This document shows, piece after piece, positions 11,967 to 23,772 of a stretch of 64,000 nucleotides of DNA (position 1 is the first letter of the stretch; each line of letters begins with the position of its first letter). This stretch comes from Liolophura sinensis (Eukaryota; Mollusca; Polyplacophora; Chitonida; Chitonidae): NCBI RefSeq assembly GCF_032854445.1, contig NC_088306.1, positions 19,007,764 through 19,071,763 on the forward strand. The letters are read 5' to 3'. Both the position numbers and the translations under genes were made by a program. The notes under the pieces are model-generated. The model made no database searches. It was not told the origin of the DNA and saw only the letters and a program-made list of their open reading frames with translations.

Positions 11967-14099
11967 TCTCCATGTAATTGTAAATTTTGTCCTCATACAA
12001 AGTCCCTATAATGAGCTTTGATTCGCAAGTTCCATTTTTTGATATCTATTTTTCAAATAGAATGTTTTACATTCAAGTTAAAATAAACTGCACTGTAAAA
12101 GATTTTTTGCAATACACTGCCTCTCCCTGAGCATTATACTGAATGCCCCAGAGATTTGGGCACTCTGGTACAGCACCTCTATTTGTCCTGCCTAAACTCA
12201 TGTCATACTGACCTTCTGTTTGGAGTTGGGAAATTAGAAACTGTAGGCTGACATAAAACACCCGAAAATGTCAGGAGGAGGTTAGGTACAGACTAGGTAC
12301 TCTTACAGCACATGCGTGCAGAAAAAAGACGCTCCACTGAATGTGGGTGAAAACTGGCCAAACTTAACAAATCAAAGATTATTCTGGGAACAAAAGACAA
12401 ACTAACAAAAATATTTTACATCAACAGCATAATACTGCCTTGCCAAAATCTCACATTTTTGAATTTTTCTTTCCTAAAAAGCAAAATAATAAAAAAAAAA
12501 CTTGCACATACATAATGATTTATTCACAGTATAAACTGAACCATTTCAGTGATCAACTTTTATAATTATAATTTTGGAAAAAACTTTAATTAGGACAATG
12601 GAAATCCCCCATCTATTCCTTTCACCATGTTTTAATTGATTAACACCTCAATAAAAAAAATAAAATCCTTGATATTCAATATTGATATTGATATAAAATA
12701 TGACCTTACTCGTACACAAATTTCATGGATTTATCATCACAAAAATGTAGTTTTGCCAATCAATACAGTTATGAACTTTGGGTTTGTGGGAATTATGTCT
12801 CTGATTTCAATACTTTATGGTGGCACATGTATCCATGGATACACACATTACAGCTTGGAGAAAACTTCATGTGGAGCCTCGTCTAACATCTAACATGTCC
12901 ACGCAGAGAGTGTACTATGTCCACACTGGAAAAGGTCAGAGCCTAGTATAAATAGACCATATAAGGCTTGTAAATAGGCAGGTGTGTTCCGCTCAGGTAC
13001 GCTATCTCGTTAGTCCAGGTGAGGCGATCATTTTGGCATAAGCTGTAGTAACCTTCAGCAATCAACTACACACGGCTTAGAATGTCGTCTTTCATGTACT
13101 GGTATATATATATATTAAATACTTTGCTCACCCTACTTTTTTTTTCTATCTCGACTTTGACGGATTGGCTTGTTTTTTTTTTTCCCTTGTGTCTTAGTCT
13201 GAGAGAAGTGAATGATCAAGTAATGAAGAATGTTGTTTGCCTTCTCGTCATGATTTCAAACACTTGATCTTTGACATTCAGGTGTAAATGTCGCCAGGTG
13301 GGACAGGTAGATGACGACAATTAAGGCCGAGAATCTGCCTGTAATCTGCTTAAGGCATAAATAACTCAGAACTGTCCAGAAAAAACTATTATTTATACAT
13401 GCAGTTTGCCTAATCAGGTTTAATAGTAAAATAAAACACATAAAAACTGTACTATTAAGCAGGCCTCTGTGTGTAAGCACAAATACCTGTACTTTTGTAA
13501 AGTTCACCTTAACATTAAGCCTAATTAACTATCACAATATGCAAAAATATATTAAATACAGAATTATATTAATACCTTGTATTAGTATTTTTGCAATTAT
13601 CAGTATAATGGAGCTGAATTCCTGCGAATATAGGAACACAGTTCTGAGTATACAAGAAAAGCTGTCAATAGAGCCATGATGTAGCTGGCTGGTTTACTCA
13701 GATGAACTGTCCCAGCACTAAGGCGCTCGTTACGCGGGTCAAGGGGCAAGAAAAAAAAGCCCTCTGCACGACACCCTGCAAACAATTAGTAGATTACAGT
13801 AAGTTATCATATCTGATAATTTGTCACATAATGTGACGGGGACCCTGGCTGTGTGTAGGCTTACTAAGGGCCATATTAATGACAAGGTGTCTATTGCAAA
13901 CTGGACTCAAGTACACACAATACACATGTATACACACACACTGGAATGTCAGTGGTTGTTATAGTACCGCAGGGAGAGTCTACATACATGTACATGTACG
14001 GCCTACTGTTTTAGATTACGTGCACATGTTGATCTGGTAAAGTTTTTCAAAGTTACCAAATTTACATCCACTAATCTATGGAGATATACCAAGAAAATA
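11967..14099. other. Non-coding stretch holding a promoter-like cluster
   Basis: Mostly featureless AT-rich DNA, except for the CArG and TATA cluster at 12947-12966, which is listed separately. Confidence 0.45.
12947..12966. promoter_or_regulatory. Candidate TATA box next to a CArG box
   Basis: TATAAATA (12947-12954) is followed 2 bp later by CCATATAAGG (12957-12966), which fits CC(A/T)6GG, the serum-response-factor site. The CArG half is palindromic. Read on the minus strand, the order is CArG and then TATTTATA, the usual order at SRF-driven promoters. No exon is assigned to it, so function is inference only. Confidence 0.3.
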
Positions 14100-14318
14100 C
14101 CGCAAATCTTCAAGCTTTTTGACCTCTAGAGCGCACTTTCTGAGTTGAATTTATGAATACAATTATTGTGAAAATGACACTAAAATGATCCCTTTGTGTC
14201 ACTAACAAAGATGCAAGCTTCATAAAGCCGTGTAAATTATTTATCTACGTCATGGTTCTCTAAGGATGTGTAAAAATATTCGTTGCTGAGGAAGTTGAAA
14301 AGGTTGAATAATTAAGGC
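14100..14318 (+). mobile_element. MITE-like element, family B (copy B3)
   Basis: Starts after TA with CGCAAATCTTCAAGC and ends near GGTTGAATAATTAAGGC. The interior (GAATTTATGAATACAATTA, GATGCAAGCTTCATAAAGCC) matches the other B copies. The termini are more diverged than in B1 or B2. Confidence 0.7.
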
Positions 14319-14739
14319 AACTGCGGTATGAAATACTTCCGCTAGCTTTAATCGGACAAAAGTTTTAGAGATTTGAGAAACCAGGTATAATATACAACCC
14401 TACAATTTCCTTACCTTTAACTTTTATTATTTACATATCTTTAAAGTTTGTCCAACCCGAAATCATAAATGTTTTAAGTGCAAATGTACTTCAGTTACAA
14501 CCTTACCCAATGGGGGCTGATTGCATCTATAGCCACTGCACACTTACACTGTGTAGATTTAACGTAATTTGAAGACAGAGATACATCAGTAAGTCTGAAT
14601 TTATACAGTAACCTGCAAATACTGAGGCTACATCATGGGTAAACTTAAAGGAGTTTGATGACAAAGGTGTATTACTGACTCTGAACTTATACAGTAGCAA
14701 ATATTAACCTTTATTCCAATTACAAGGACAACCACCCTG

Positions 14740-14937
14740 AATTCTGCATTCTTTTCATATGTGAAAAGGCAACCATCTATGCATTTATGCATATTTGTTA
14801 TCTGATTTTGGAGACAAAACTGCATTGGTTGGATTGGTCAATTTCAGTGCTTCACAAAAAGTAGAAACAGAAAAATGCCTTCAGAATATGCTTGAATAAA
14901 CACTTTGCAAACCTGGGAAAAAGTTGAAGAATTACAG
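14740..14937 (-). mobile_element. MITE-like element, family A, inverted (copy A3)
   Basis: On the plus strand it ends AAGTTGAAGAATTACAG and contains GGAGACAAAACTGCATTGG and GAATATGCTTGAATAAACAC, the reverse complement of family A. The left terminus (TTTTCATATGTGAAAAGGC) is partly decayed. Confidence 0.7.
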
Positions 14938-14939
14938 AC

Positions 14940-15745
14940 GCTCACAACGGAGAACCATTTGACGTACACATATGTGTAAAGCATATAGAGATACATAAAT
15001 CTCTAATGACAATAAACACTTTATCTGCCTCGTGTGAATGTCATTCTGCTTCTCTTCATCAGTGCACATGGACTATACAGTTTGTATACTTAAGACGCTG
15101 ATATTGAAGGACATCAAATCTAGTGTAGTCCATGCGTTAAGCTGAGAGTTCTCGGAGCAATAAAGACAGATCGTAAAAAAACAGGAACAAACTGAAGGCA
15201 TGTCCTAAATAAATTATTAACATCTCGACAAGAGTCAGCAATGAAACGTGCTAATTAACTTAGTCATTAACATGCAAATGCATGGTACTGATAGCTTAGT
15301 ATAAAGTGAGCATCCAATGCATAAGGCATACATGTGTGTGTGTCACAGGCACACTGCACTAACCCTTTATGGCTATATATATATAACATGTATGGTCTCT
15401 CTTAAATGCATTTCAATGTCCAGCAGGTGCTGAAAATACATATCTAAATTCTCAGTTGATTTTTGAGCAATAAAAGTAAAATCTGTCACTGTGCTATACC
15501 AAAAAGTGCAGTCTCAAATAAAAATACTGTTATTACATATGAAGAAGTGCAGTCTCAAATAAAAATACAGTTAATACATACGTTACACTGAAGGTTAGTA
15601 TTAATAATGCAAATAAAATGAGCTATTAACTAAATCTGAATAACTTAGTAGATGTAAGGACATAACAAAACACCCTCAGCTGTCAGTGGTAGACTGAGAC
15701 TGTACCGTAGACTAAGGGTTTCGATGTATCCAGCACACATACATA
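14940..15745. other. Non-coding stretch, no gene
   Basis: GTGCAGTCTCAAATAAAAAT is present twice, 15507-15526 and 15546-15565. Otherwise featureless. Confidence 0.45.
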
Positions 15746-15756
15746 CATGTACATTA

Positions 15757-16052
15757 CATGTATGTGTGTGTGTGTGTGTGTATATGTATGTATGTATGTG
15801 TGTATGTATGTATGTATGTATGTATGTATGTATGTATGTGTATGTGTGTATGTATTTGTGTATGTGTGTGTATGTGTGTATGTATGTGTATGTGTGTATG
15901 TATGTGTGTATGTATGTATGTATGTATGTATGTATTTATTTATGTATGTATTTATGTATGTGTATGTGTGTATGTGTGTATGTATGTATGTATGTATGTA
16001 TGTATGTATATATGTATGTATGTGTGTATGTATGTGTATGTGTGTATGTATG
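15757..16052. repeat. TATG/TG microsatellite
   Basis: About 300 bp of TATG and TGTG units with occasional TTTA. Three overlapping plus-strand frames of Met-Tyr-Val-Cys type repeats are artefacts of the array. Confidence 0.95.
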
Positions 16053-16508
16053 CTTGGGATATTACGTCACACTTAATGATTTTTCAGTCATATGACAATG
16101 AGGAATCATTAAGTGTGTACATTATACTGTGTCTTCTTGTGGCAGGAAGGGTCACTGCTGCCAAAGTATTGTATCATGCTGAAGAAACCAGACATGACAC
16201 CTCACACAGTCACATTATACTGACACTGGGTCAGCTAGTTTCCTTGCTCTACCCATGTAGAGATGCATGTAGAACACACCAGAACCCCGCCTTTGAATTT
16301 TTATACAGCAGATGTATCACTGACCTACAGATGTATTAATGAAACTAATTGAAGTAAGACATACCAACATTAACAATCTTAAAATGATTATCTTATACAG
16401 AAGTTACATATTGTGCTCTCTCATTTTTTTACCATAGCATCTTCACTATCGTGAAGCAGGCAAACACGAAACAAATCCACCAACTTCAAGCGGAACTACA
16501 AAATGCCG
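16053..16508. other. Non-coding stretch, probably intron of the filamin-type gene
   Basis: No exon is recognised. If the CH-domain exon at 16.9-17.3 kb splices downstream on the minus strand, this lies in its next intron. Confidence 0.4.
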
Positions 16509-16692
16509 AGGAGATTTGATTTATTTATTTATTTATTTGATTGGTGTTTTACGCCGTACTTAAGAATATTTCACTTATACGACCAACGGTAGCTAGTATT
16601 ATGGTGGGAGGAAACCGGGCAGAGCCCAGTGGAAACCCACGACCATCCCCAGGCTGCTGGCAGACCTTCCCAAGTACGCCTAGGAGATTTGA
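16509..16692 (-). mobile_element. Core SINE, 5'-truncated, with perfect TSD
   Basis: The body 16520-16681 reads TTTATT repeats, TTGGTGTTTTACGCCGTAC, AATATTTCACTTATACGACC and so on to GACCTTCCCAAGTACGCC. It is flanked by the exact 11-bp duplication AGGAGATTTGA at 16509-16519 and 16682-16692. The perfect TSD and low divergence suggest a fairly recent insertion. It probably lies in an intron of the filamin-type gene. Confidence 0.93.
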
Positions 16693-16780
16693 GGCACCAA
16701 GAATGCTATGTTAAAGCTCTTCTTCACTATATCCCAGGGTTTAGCTCTGCTTCTTTTAAATGTCTACAACTGTCGTAGCT

Positions 16781-16832
16781 GAAATCACAAGCATGCAAAT
16801 CTTAATGAAATCACAAGCATGCAAATCTTAAT
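16781..16832. repeat. 26-bp tandem duplication containing octamer motifs
   Basis: Two identical 26-bp copies, GAAATCACAAGCATGCAAAT plus CTTAAT, at 16781-16806 and 16807-16832. Each carries ATGCAAAT, the consensus POU-domain octamer. They lie about 80 bp inside the intron that follows the CH-domain exon. Confidence 0.85.
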
Positions 16833-16909
16833 GAAGTCGCATTTTGTTTCAGGCAGCCTGGTGGAAAATATCTTAATCCAGTAACCATGGAAACAATACC
16901 CAAACTTAC

Positions 16910-17261
16910 CGATGTTGACGAGCTTGACGTTGTCGTCTGCAATGGCCGTAAGCGCCATTGCTGCGTTGTGGATCATCTGATGCTGATTCTGAGGGTTCTG
17001 CACAACTTTTCCTTTCACCCTTTTCCCCTGTAAGCTCTCCACTAGGTAACACAATCTTGTACCATCCATGAAATCATACTGTAAGTCATCAACATGACTG
17101 TCCTTTTCTCTCAGCTGCTCATTGACCCAGTTCGTGAAGGTGTTTTTCTGGATTTGAATCCACCTGTCGTCCCCACCCCTCATAGAAATGGCTGCGTGAC
17201 CCTCTTTGGAGAGGGCGCGGCGCCCCACCATGCCTGTTGTCAAATCATCATTGTCTAACAT
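16910..17261 (-). CDS. Filamin-type actin-binding protein, first coding exon (CH domain)
   Basis: Encodes 117 residues plus one base of a split Gly codon. Residues 32-117 form most of a type-1 calponin-homology domain, an actin-binding fold. They show the first actin-binding segment (RWIQIQKNTFTNWVNEQL), DFMDGTRLCYLVESL, and NVKLVNI. The filamin family crosslinks F-actin in the cortical cytoplasm. QKNTFTNWVNEQL and NVKLVNIG are closest, from memory, to filamins, possibly the jitterbug/FLN-2 branch. Alpha-actinin or another tandem-CH protein cannot be excluded. The start ATG is at 17261, with an in-frame TAA 24 bases upstream in the same exon. The exon begins after TTTCAG at 17290 and ends at 17/16.91 kb with donor G|GTAAGT (GT at 16908-16909). 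The open frame running on to 16785 is intron read-through. The rest of the CH domain, the second CH domain and the Ig-like filamin repeats were not found in the window. Confidence 0.85.
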
Positions 17262-17289
17262 TTTTCTGGTTTTGTTGTGCTCTTAGCAC
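17262..17289 (-). other. 5' UTR part of the CH-domain exon
   Basis: 28 bases between the TTTCAG acceptor (AG at 17290-17291 on the plus-strand numbering) and the ATG. It contains an in-frame TAA, which fixes the ATG as the first possible start in this exon. Confidence 0.65.
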
Positions 17290-20030
17290 CTGAAACATTA
17301 AAAGATGCAAACAATTGAAGAAATGTATTTAAAAAAAAATTACCAAAGTGAGAAACCAGAGTGCCAGGCATAAACCACCGACCTTTGGCAAGTCACTGAA
17401 AAAATTTGTGATGTACAGATAAAAAAATGGTCTATACCGAAAAGACCAACAAACACTGTCCAAGGTAGGTTTGGATCAACAGCTAATGTGTCTTAGCAAT
17501 TGAAATGCAACCCTTTTTGCTGCTCCGCAATGGTCCACTCCCACCTTCAATATGGTTAGCATCCTAAATGCAGATGCCGACAATTTTCTGAACAACCTCT
17601 GAATATAGTGAAGAAAACAAAGTACATGTAGATCCGACTTTGTTGAGGTTCTATAGTGTCACCATGCCTGGAGTTGGATTTTTAACCTTTTTTTAACTTG
17701 ACTACTGTTGAATTGATTCCTCCATGGTGGACTGTAGTTTTCACCTAGCAACACAGATGATAAAGACAGCTGGACACAACCTTGAATGCAGAGACACATA
17801 GTAAATCCATCCCCAGAGAACAAAATGCAGTAAGAGGGTATTTGCTAACTGATCAGTGTCTATGAAACAATTTTTGTTTTCTTCCATTTTACATTACATA
17901 TGACTTTCCATTAAATGTTAACCTGGGACAGCCTATCCATGCACTCAGCCTTCAGGTAGTTTATTCCCAGCTGCTCTGTCTTACCTACCAGTGGTAAGCT
18001 GTCATGCACAAGCCACAGGTACACAATATACGTCATTCAGCCTAGGTTACCTGTCCTACACTGCTCTATAATTAGACTAAAATAACAAAGAACAATGCTG
18101 TCAAAGTTTAACTTGAGGGGCTGTTCTGAACAGAGACAGATTTAGCCTAAATCAGTGAGTACATTGAATTAGCTTAATACAGCTGTCATAAATCCTCGTT
18201 AACTTTTATACTTTACTCTTTGTAGTTTAAGTATGACCTAAAAAGTGCTCTAGATTAGCAAGAAAAGGGAACTTGTCCTCTTGGTTCTGTTGTCAGTTGT
18301 GTGACCTTTCAGAATAACCAAATCACAATTCAAACATGAACTTTATATGGCTTACTTAGAGCATTTTGATTTTCTCTAGTTAAACCAAGAATATTTCCCT
18401 TATACATAATTCTCTTAAAATCTGGGATGCTAAGGTGAACCATTGTGCAGGTAAAACGATGATAGTAAACAACAAACTGCTTGCAAGGCATGTTATGTGC
18501 AAACTACATATATGTGGCCAAACTTCAAAAATCATACCACTAACTGGCTTTGCAACGATTTTCCGAAATAAAGATTATCAGGTTATGAACATGTGATCTC
18601 ATATTTGTTAAAAACTTGTGACCGAACTAAAAGTCCAGTGACAATTCATTTGTAAATTCTTCGTTATCCTTTTATAATAAATTTCAATTGTTTGCCGACA
18701 AAAAGAGTCAATAAAAATTGTCTTGATCAGTAGAAAAATGCTTAGAATTTCCTGGCAAGACTTAATACATATATTATCTATATTTTCTTCATGTAAAAAT
18801 AAAAAAATTCATTTATTTATTTCAGTGGTGTTAACTGAATGCCAAGCTCCAGGGGTTTTGACTTACACTGGGTATGTGATGGCAATGAGGCTACTTACAT
18901 AGCTGCTGAACCAAAAAACAATTTATGCCTATTTTACAATCACTCGTGAAGATTTATTTAAGTGATGGCCTCCCACCATAATTCTGGCCGTCATGGTATA
19001 AGCTAAATATTCTTGAGTATGGTGTAAAACACCAATCAAGTAAATAAATAAATAAATAGATATCATGGTAAGAACAGCTATAATCATGACAAATAACCTA
19101 CCCTACAAGCGCACTGGAAGAACAGCTTGTGTACAGAAAAGTGGCAAATCTCGTAACTGTGTACTTAATGCTTACAAGTAACAGCCCTGAGGAAGCCTCT
19201 GTAGGGTCTACTCAACCTTGACACACATAGCATTTAACAGCTACAGCAGTTACAAGGCTAACAAGGAATTGTACAGGTATACAACCTAGGTGTGCACTTA
19301 TTACACAACCATTAATGGAGACACCGTACACCTTTCTGACCTGACTTGATGTTTGTGTAAAGATTATAAAAGTCTAAAAGTTCTACAAAAAAAAAACATT
19401 AACAGTTTCACCAAAATCAGCAACAGTCCTGCGTGACAACTAAGCTAGAACCACTGCATACTGAGCTGAATACAAGCAGGCTAAATCTGAGGCTTAAAAG
19501 CTTGGTGCTCCGTACATAAGTGATTATATACGCATAGGCTTATAAACCTACCTGTTGGTAAATAAAACCTGGCTTATACCATATGTACCCACCAGGTGTA
19601 CAAACTTGTAATTAACTTACCTGTGACAGTGATATCGTAAGTAACTCTGTCAGACTGACAGTTGTTTACCTGGAAGCCCTCCTTACATTAGTCTTGTCAA
19701 GACAAGCAGGTATATTGCACACACCACCACAACCCTTCACCTTTAAAACTTTTCCTTTCAAGTCTCCCGGCAGTGCGCCTGTGTCTTGGCTCTTACGGTA
19801 TTATCCACCGTTAACTGGAATGGGGCTCCTTGAGAGCTATCTAGCTCCCTCACCTTAAAACAACAGACTTGTTTAAACACATGTAGACCTAGAGGCCTAT
19901 CCAATATGCTGTCCACCATCCAGTGTACCTTAATTAAAGTTTACTACAGATAGGAAGGGCCACCACTTCATGTATGCATGCCTGTGTCAGTTTAACTTTA
20001 AACTCACGTAGGAGAAAACGGAAGTCTTAC
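17290..20030 (-). other. Probable 5' UTR intron of the filamin-type gene
   Basis: Bounded on the minus strand by a candidate donor at 20030 and the acceptor at 17290. It contains a SINE 3' fragment (18958-19059). No coding exon is recognised. Confidence 0.4.
18958..19061 (+). mobile_element. Core SINE 3' fragment
   Basis: CCTCCCACCATAATTCTGGC, AATATTCTTGAGTATGGTG, TAAAACACCAATCAAGTAA and an (AAAT)n tail. Only the 3' half of the SINE is present. Confidence 0.8.
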
Positions 20031-20320
20031 CTGAATGCCCCGGGGTGTGACTGTTTTGACCCGAATTAATCCTCTTGTCAACACAGAAAAAGGGGGTCAG
20101 TTGTGACAATGTTGAGAGGGAGTGTCGCGGATGGACTGTACGCCGGGACCGAGCGACAGGCAGACTGACTAACGGCGGTTCTTGTCACGGTTCAGACGTA
20201 GTGGGCTCCGGAGTCAGCCAGGTAGAAACTCTCGCCGAGTTATTTCTGTCCAGACCCCAAGTAGTCATTCACATGCTACACATCACATCAGGCACAAACC
20301 GGTTCCAATGCAAATTATAA
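20031..20320 (-). promoter_or_regulatory. Candidate 5' UTR exon and promoter of the filamin-type gene
   Basis: On the minus strand the sequence ends GGGGCATTCAG|GTAAGAC, a strong donor at 20031/20030. It lies in a locally CpG-rich stretch that stands out from the AT-rich surroundings. This fits an untranslated first exon spliced to the acceptor at 17290. The upstream limit of the exon is unknown. An 81-codon plus-strand frame here is judged fortuitous. Confidence 0.4.
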
Positions 20321-21289
20321 TATATACGCTCTCATAATATCCAGGAACCGCGGCTATGTCTAAAATTTATTTCTTCATTAGGCTCGACGACAAGCGGCAA
20401 ATATCGACCCTTCCGCTCAGCCCAATATATAAATTTATGGCATACCTACCCTGGAACATATCAATTAGAAGTATCCTAAGCCGCATCTAAAATCGTGGCC
20501 CACAGAAGAAAAATCAACTCATTTTCGTTTTCATTTGCCTCGCTCTCTTTCGCGGCTGTTAGAGGTTTCGGAACCAAATTTCTATCTTCAACTGTAGAAG
20601 AGTGTCAGTGCCAAGTTGTAGTACATAAAGCGTCAGTTGAGCTGTGTTTGGGGCCTCAGATTTCCCCTAGGCTACCCACCTTGTTGCAGCTTATATTTTG
20701 ACACGCACATCGTCTTATTGATTTTTCCACCGTAACCAGGGTATGGAACGTGCATAATAAATAAATACAGAATCGAAAAGTAACAGGTGGTGGCACGAAG
20801 CAAGCTTGCAGTCCAAGGGAGATAAACCTTACCAAGACTGGTTTCACTTTCACGAAAAGGAACTGGAGTTCTGCAAAAATGTCAATTCATGGCGTATCTC
20901 ATGGTAAAAGAGAAGTGGTGCCACAGTGGTGTGTCCAGATAGTATTAAAAACAAATAAAAGTTTAACTTTCAAGTCTATAAAGTTATGAGCTTTGTTCAT
21001 GCTAATTAGGCTTGTAGTGGCCCTCATCAATTCGCATATTACATACAAGCAGTTGTGAAATTGTCATAGATAGAAAGGTTAGGTACTTTATTCAGGAGTT
21101 TTGATGATATTTCTGGTAGCTTTCCCTACCGTTTCCTTACTGGAGTTGTGTTATGTTGCCATCTGCTACAGTGTATATGACAGCTTGTCTAGAAACCAAA
21201 AAAACAAATAGCTCTAGATTCCCTAGAGGCTCTGAACATGAAGTCTCAGTTAATGTCTGTTCATCTTGCAACCATCGTAGGTTTCTCAG
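20321..21289. other. CpG-richer flank, then AT-rich non-coding DNA
   Basis: Up to about 20680 it is relatively rich in CpG and could be promoter sequence. Another donor-like TTG|GTAAGG is present on the minus strand near 20830. No gene is assigned. Confidence 0.35.
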
Positions 21290-22045
21290 ACAAGAAATGG
21301 TAAGGCAAACTGAACTGCCCAAGAGAAACAAGAGGTTCCCTGAAAGGAAACAATTCTGCTTGCGAGAAAAGCTTAACCTGGTGAATCGGAAGCCACAACT
21401 GGGTGAGAGGAAACCGAAAAGCTGGAAAACCTACAATCTGTTTGAGAAGAAACCTGACACCGAGTGAGACCAATGGATGAGCTCTTCTGGATCTTGAAGC
21501 AACTACAATCTGGTTGATGAAATATAACAATTCATGAGAAAATAGCTGAAGGGAAACCAAAAACTGGTGAAGAGGAAAGAAGCTGGTTGAGGAAAAGCGT
21601 ATTATAAAGTTGGCAGAGGTGATGTTAGCACAACATGATCCATAAAAGCACAGGCTGGCTAAGAAGAAACCAAATAGTGGCCAACAGGAAAGCATAACCT
21701 GAATCATAAGAAATCACAAGCTGGCTGAGGATCGATAAACCAAAACTGGACAAGATGAAGATATCAGCCGATAAGAGGAAACCATGAAATAGCCGAGGGG
21801 AAACCACAACCTTTGTGAGGGGAAGCCCCAACCTGGCTGAGGAAACAAAGTTTGACAAGACGATACCCAAAGGAAAGAGTGGAACAGCATTGGGGGTGAC
21901 AAAATCACACAATGATCTGAAAAGCTGGGAACCACAAGCTTAACATCCACCAAGCTTCAATGAAAATATCACGAAACTTTTCAGAGAGGAAACCACTGGC
22001 TGCATTGGAAGAAACCATGGGCTGATCGAGAAGAAATTATCACAA
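21290..22045. repeat. Highly degenerate tandem repeat, period about 21-22 bp
   Basis: Units resemble GAAACCACAACCTGGCTGAG, for example GAAGCCACAACTGGGTGAGAG, GAAACCAAAAACTGGTGAAG, AAATCACAAGCTGGCTGAGG, GGAAACCACAACCTTTGTGA and GGAAGCCCCAACCTGGCTGA. Roughly 30 decayed units can be followed. The open frames of 79-148 codons on the minus strand in this stretch derive from the repeat. Confidence 0.75.
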
Positions 22046-22154
22046 ATGGATTTCAACCCAGTGACCATAACAGATTTGTTACTACAAAGTCGAAGACAAA
22101 ACAAGTGAAATGTTGAGTGTATGTAACATTTATTTCTTATGCATATGAGGATGA

Positions 22155-22188
22155 TTTATATATATATATATGTATCTATATCAAGACG

Positions 22189-22241
<53 letters not shown>
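22155..22241. repeat. TA dinucleotide microsatellite
   Basis: Two (TA)n blocks separated by GTATCTATATCAAGACG. Confidence 0.93.
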
Positions 22242-22243
<2 letters not shown>

Positions 22244-23734
22244 GAAAGCTTCAATTGTTTCTCACAAAATTCCGACATCATCATTCCAACAAGGGCAGGG
22301 TTGTAGTATATAGTACAAGTAGTTTGATACATATTAGGGCAATAAATAAACAGTGCAACAGCATTACGTCCCCTGTATAATCCATGCAATACAACTACAA
22401 CACTGCACTTGCATTCTATATGCACTTCAATAACTTATTTATAAAGACAGGCATTAAGACATCCTTAGAACACAGCAGAGTCAGCAAATAAAGATGACTG
22501 AGGTTAAAACAAGCAACTACCGGGACATATTTGATGTATAGATTAATGATTTGCCTTGCTCATAACTTGATTACAAAATGTGTCTCGGGCTACTTTCACA
22601 GATTGCCATTAGCACTGGCATGTTGACAGATTGTTCATTTATACAGTACACGAGTGTATTCTACGTCACTGATATGCCTGACAACAAGTCCTGCAGTGAT
22701 GCACTATACCACTTCACATAATAGACCCACTGTCAGGGAAATATGATAGGCCTACTGGTAGGAATTCAATCAGATGGCTGGATTCACACAACCAATTTTA
22801 CTTGTCAAGGATGTGCCTTTTCTAAATGTTCCCAATACAAAACCGGTCTTCTGGTAACAATATCACTCAGCAAATAAAAGATGATTAGATGGCTTCAAAT
22901 CGGTAAAGGGTGGTGGAAGGGTGTAATGAGAGTCTGGATACTCGAACATACGTAAACATATGCAAGGCTTTTTTTGTTGTTGTTGCTTCAGTTCACTGAG
23001 TACCGTATTTCACCCAAAAATTCACACACAGAAGATAGAATTTGTAGAGGCAAATACATGTTATAAAATATTGCTCTTAGAGTAGAAACTTTTATTTTTG
23101 TCGTATAATGTAATCATACCTTGAAGGTAAACTTAAAAACACCTAACAAGAATAGGGTTATTTTCACTTCATAACTTTTCTACGTCAGATAAAATTAGAC
23201 AACACTGGCTTCCAGACACAGAACTGTTGCAATCTCCGTGATTGCAAACCTGAGTTTTGAACTCCTAGTCTCAGTGGTGAGAATTATAATTTTTTTGTCA
23301 TAGAGTTAGGATAAGAATTCCTAGAGGTGGTGACACAAATTACACTTGTTTCCTAATCGCAACAGCTGGTAGTCACACTCACATAAAAATTGCAATTAGG
23401 ATTAGGCCAAAATAATGATCAGAAAAGCAAGCAGGAGACACAGTTTGTAATCAGTTAGATTTCTTCCAATGCATGCAACAAGGAAAATTATCCATAACAA
23501 CACACAGCCTATTCCCAGAATTTGAAAATTACAGAAGCAAAGGGATGTCCTTTCCCTCTAATTCTGGCCAGAAAAGGTGTCATGCAACACAGGGATGTCA
23601 TGCCACAATGGGACATTAATGTACTAATAGCATTGCAAAACTGGAAACGACACAGTGCATTTCTCCATACTGATATTATTAAATTTAGCAGCAATAACAA
23701 TTGAGCTCCTGTGATTAACAAACAAACAAACAAA

Positions 23735-23772
<38 letters not shown>

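Noticed and set aside
16785-16909. C-terminal extension of the CH-domain ORF
   Set aside because: It follows a consensus donor (G|GTAAGT), breaks CH-domain similarity, and includes the 26-bp duplication. It is intron.
20075-20320. 81-codon plus-strand frame in the CpG-rich stretch
   Set aside because: It is probably the antisense of a 5' UTR exon of the filamin-type gene; CpG-rich DNA has few stop codons.
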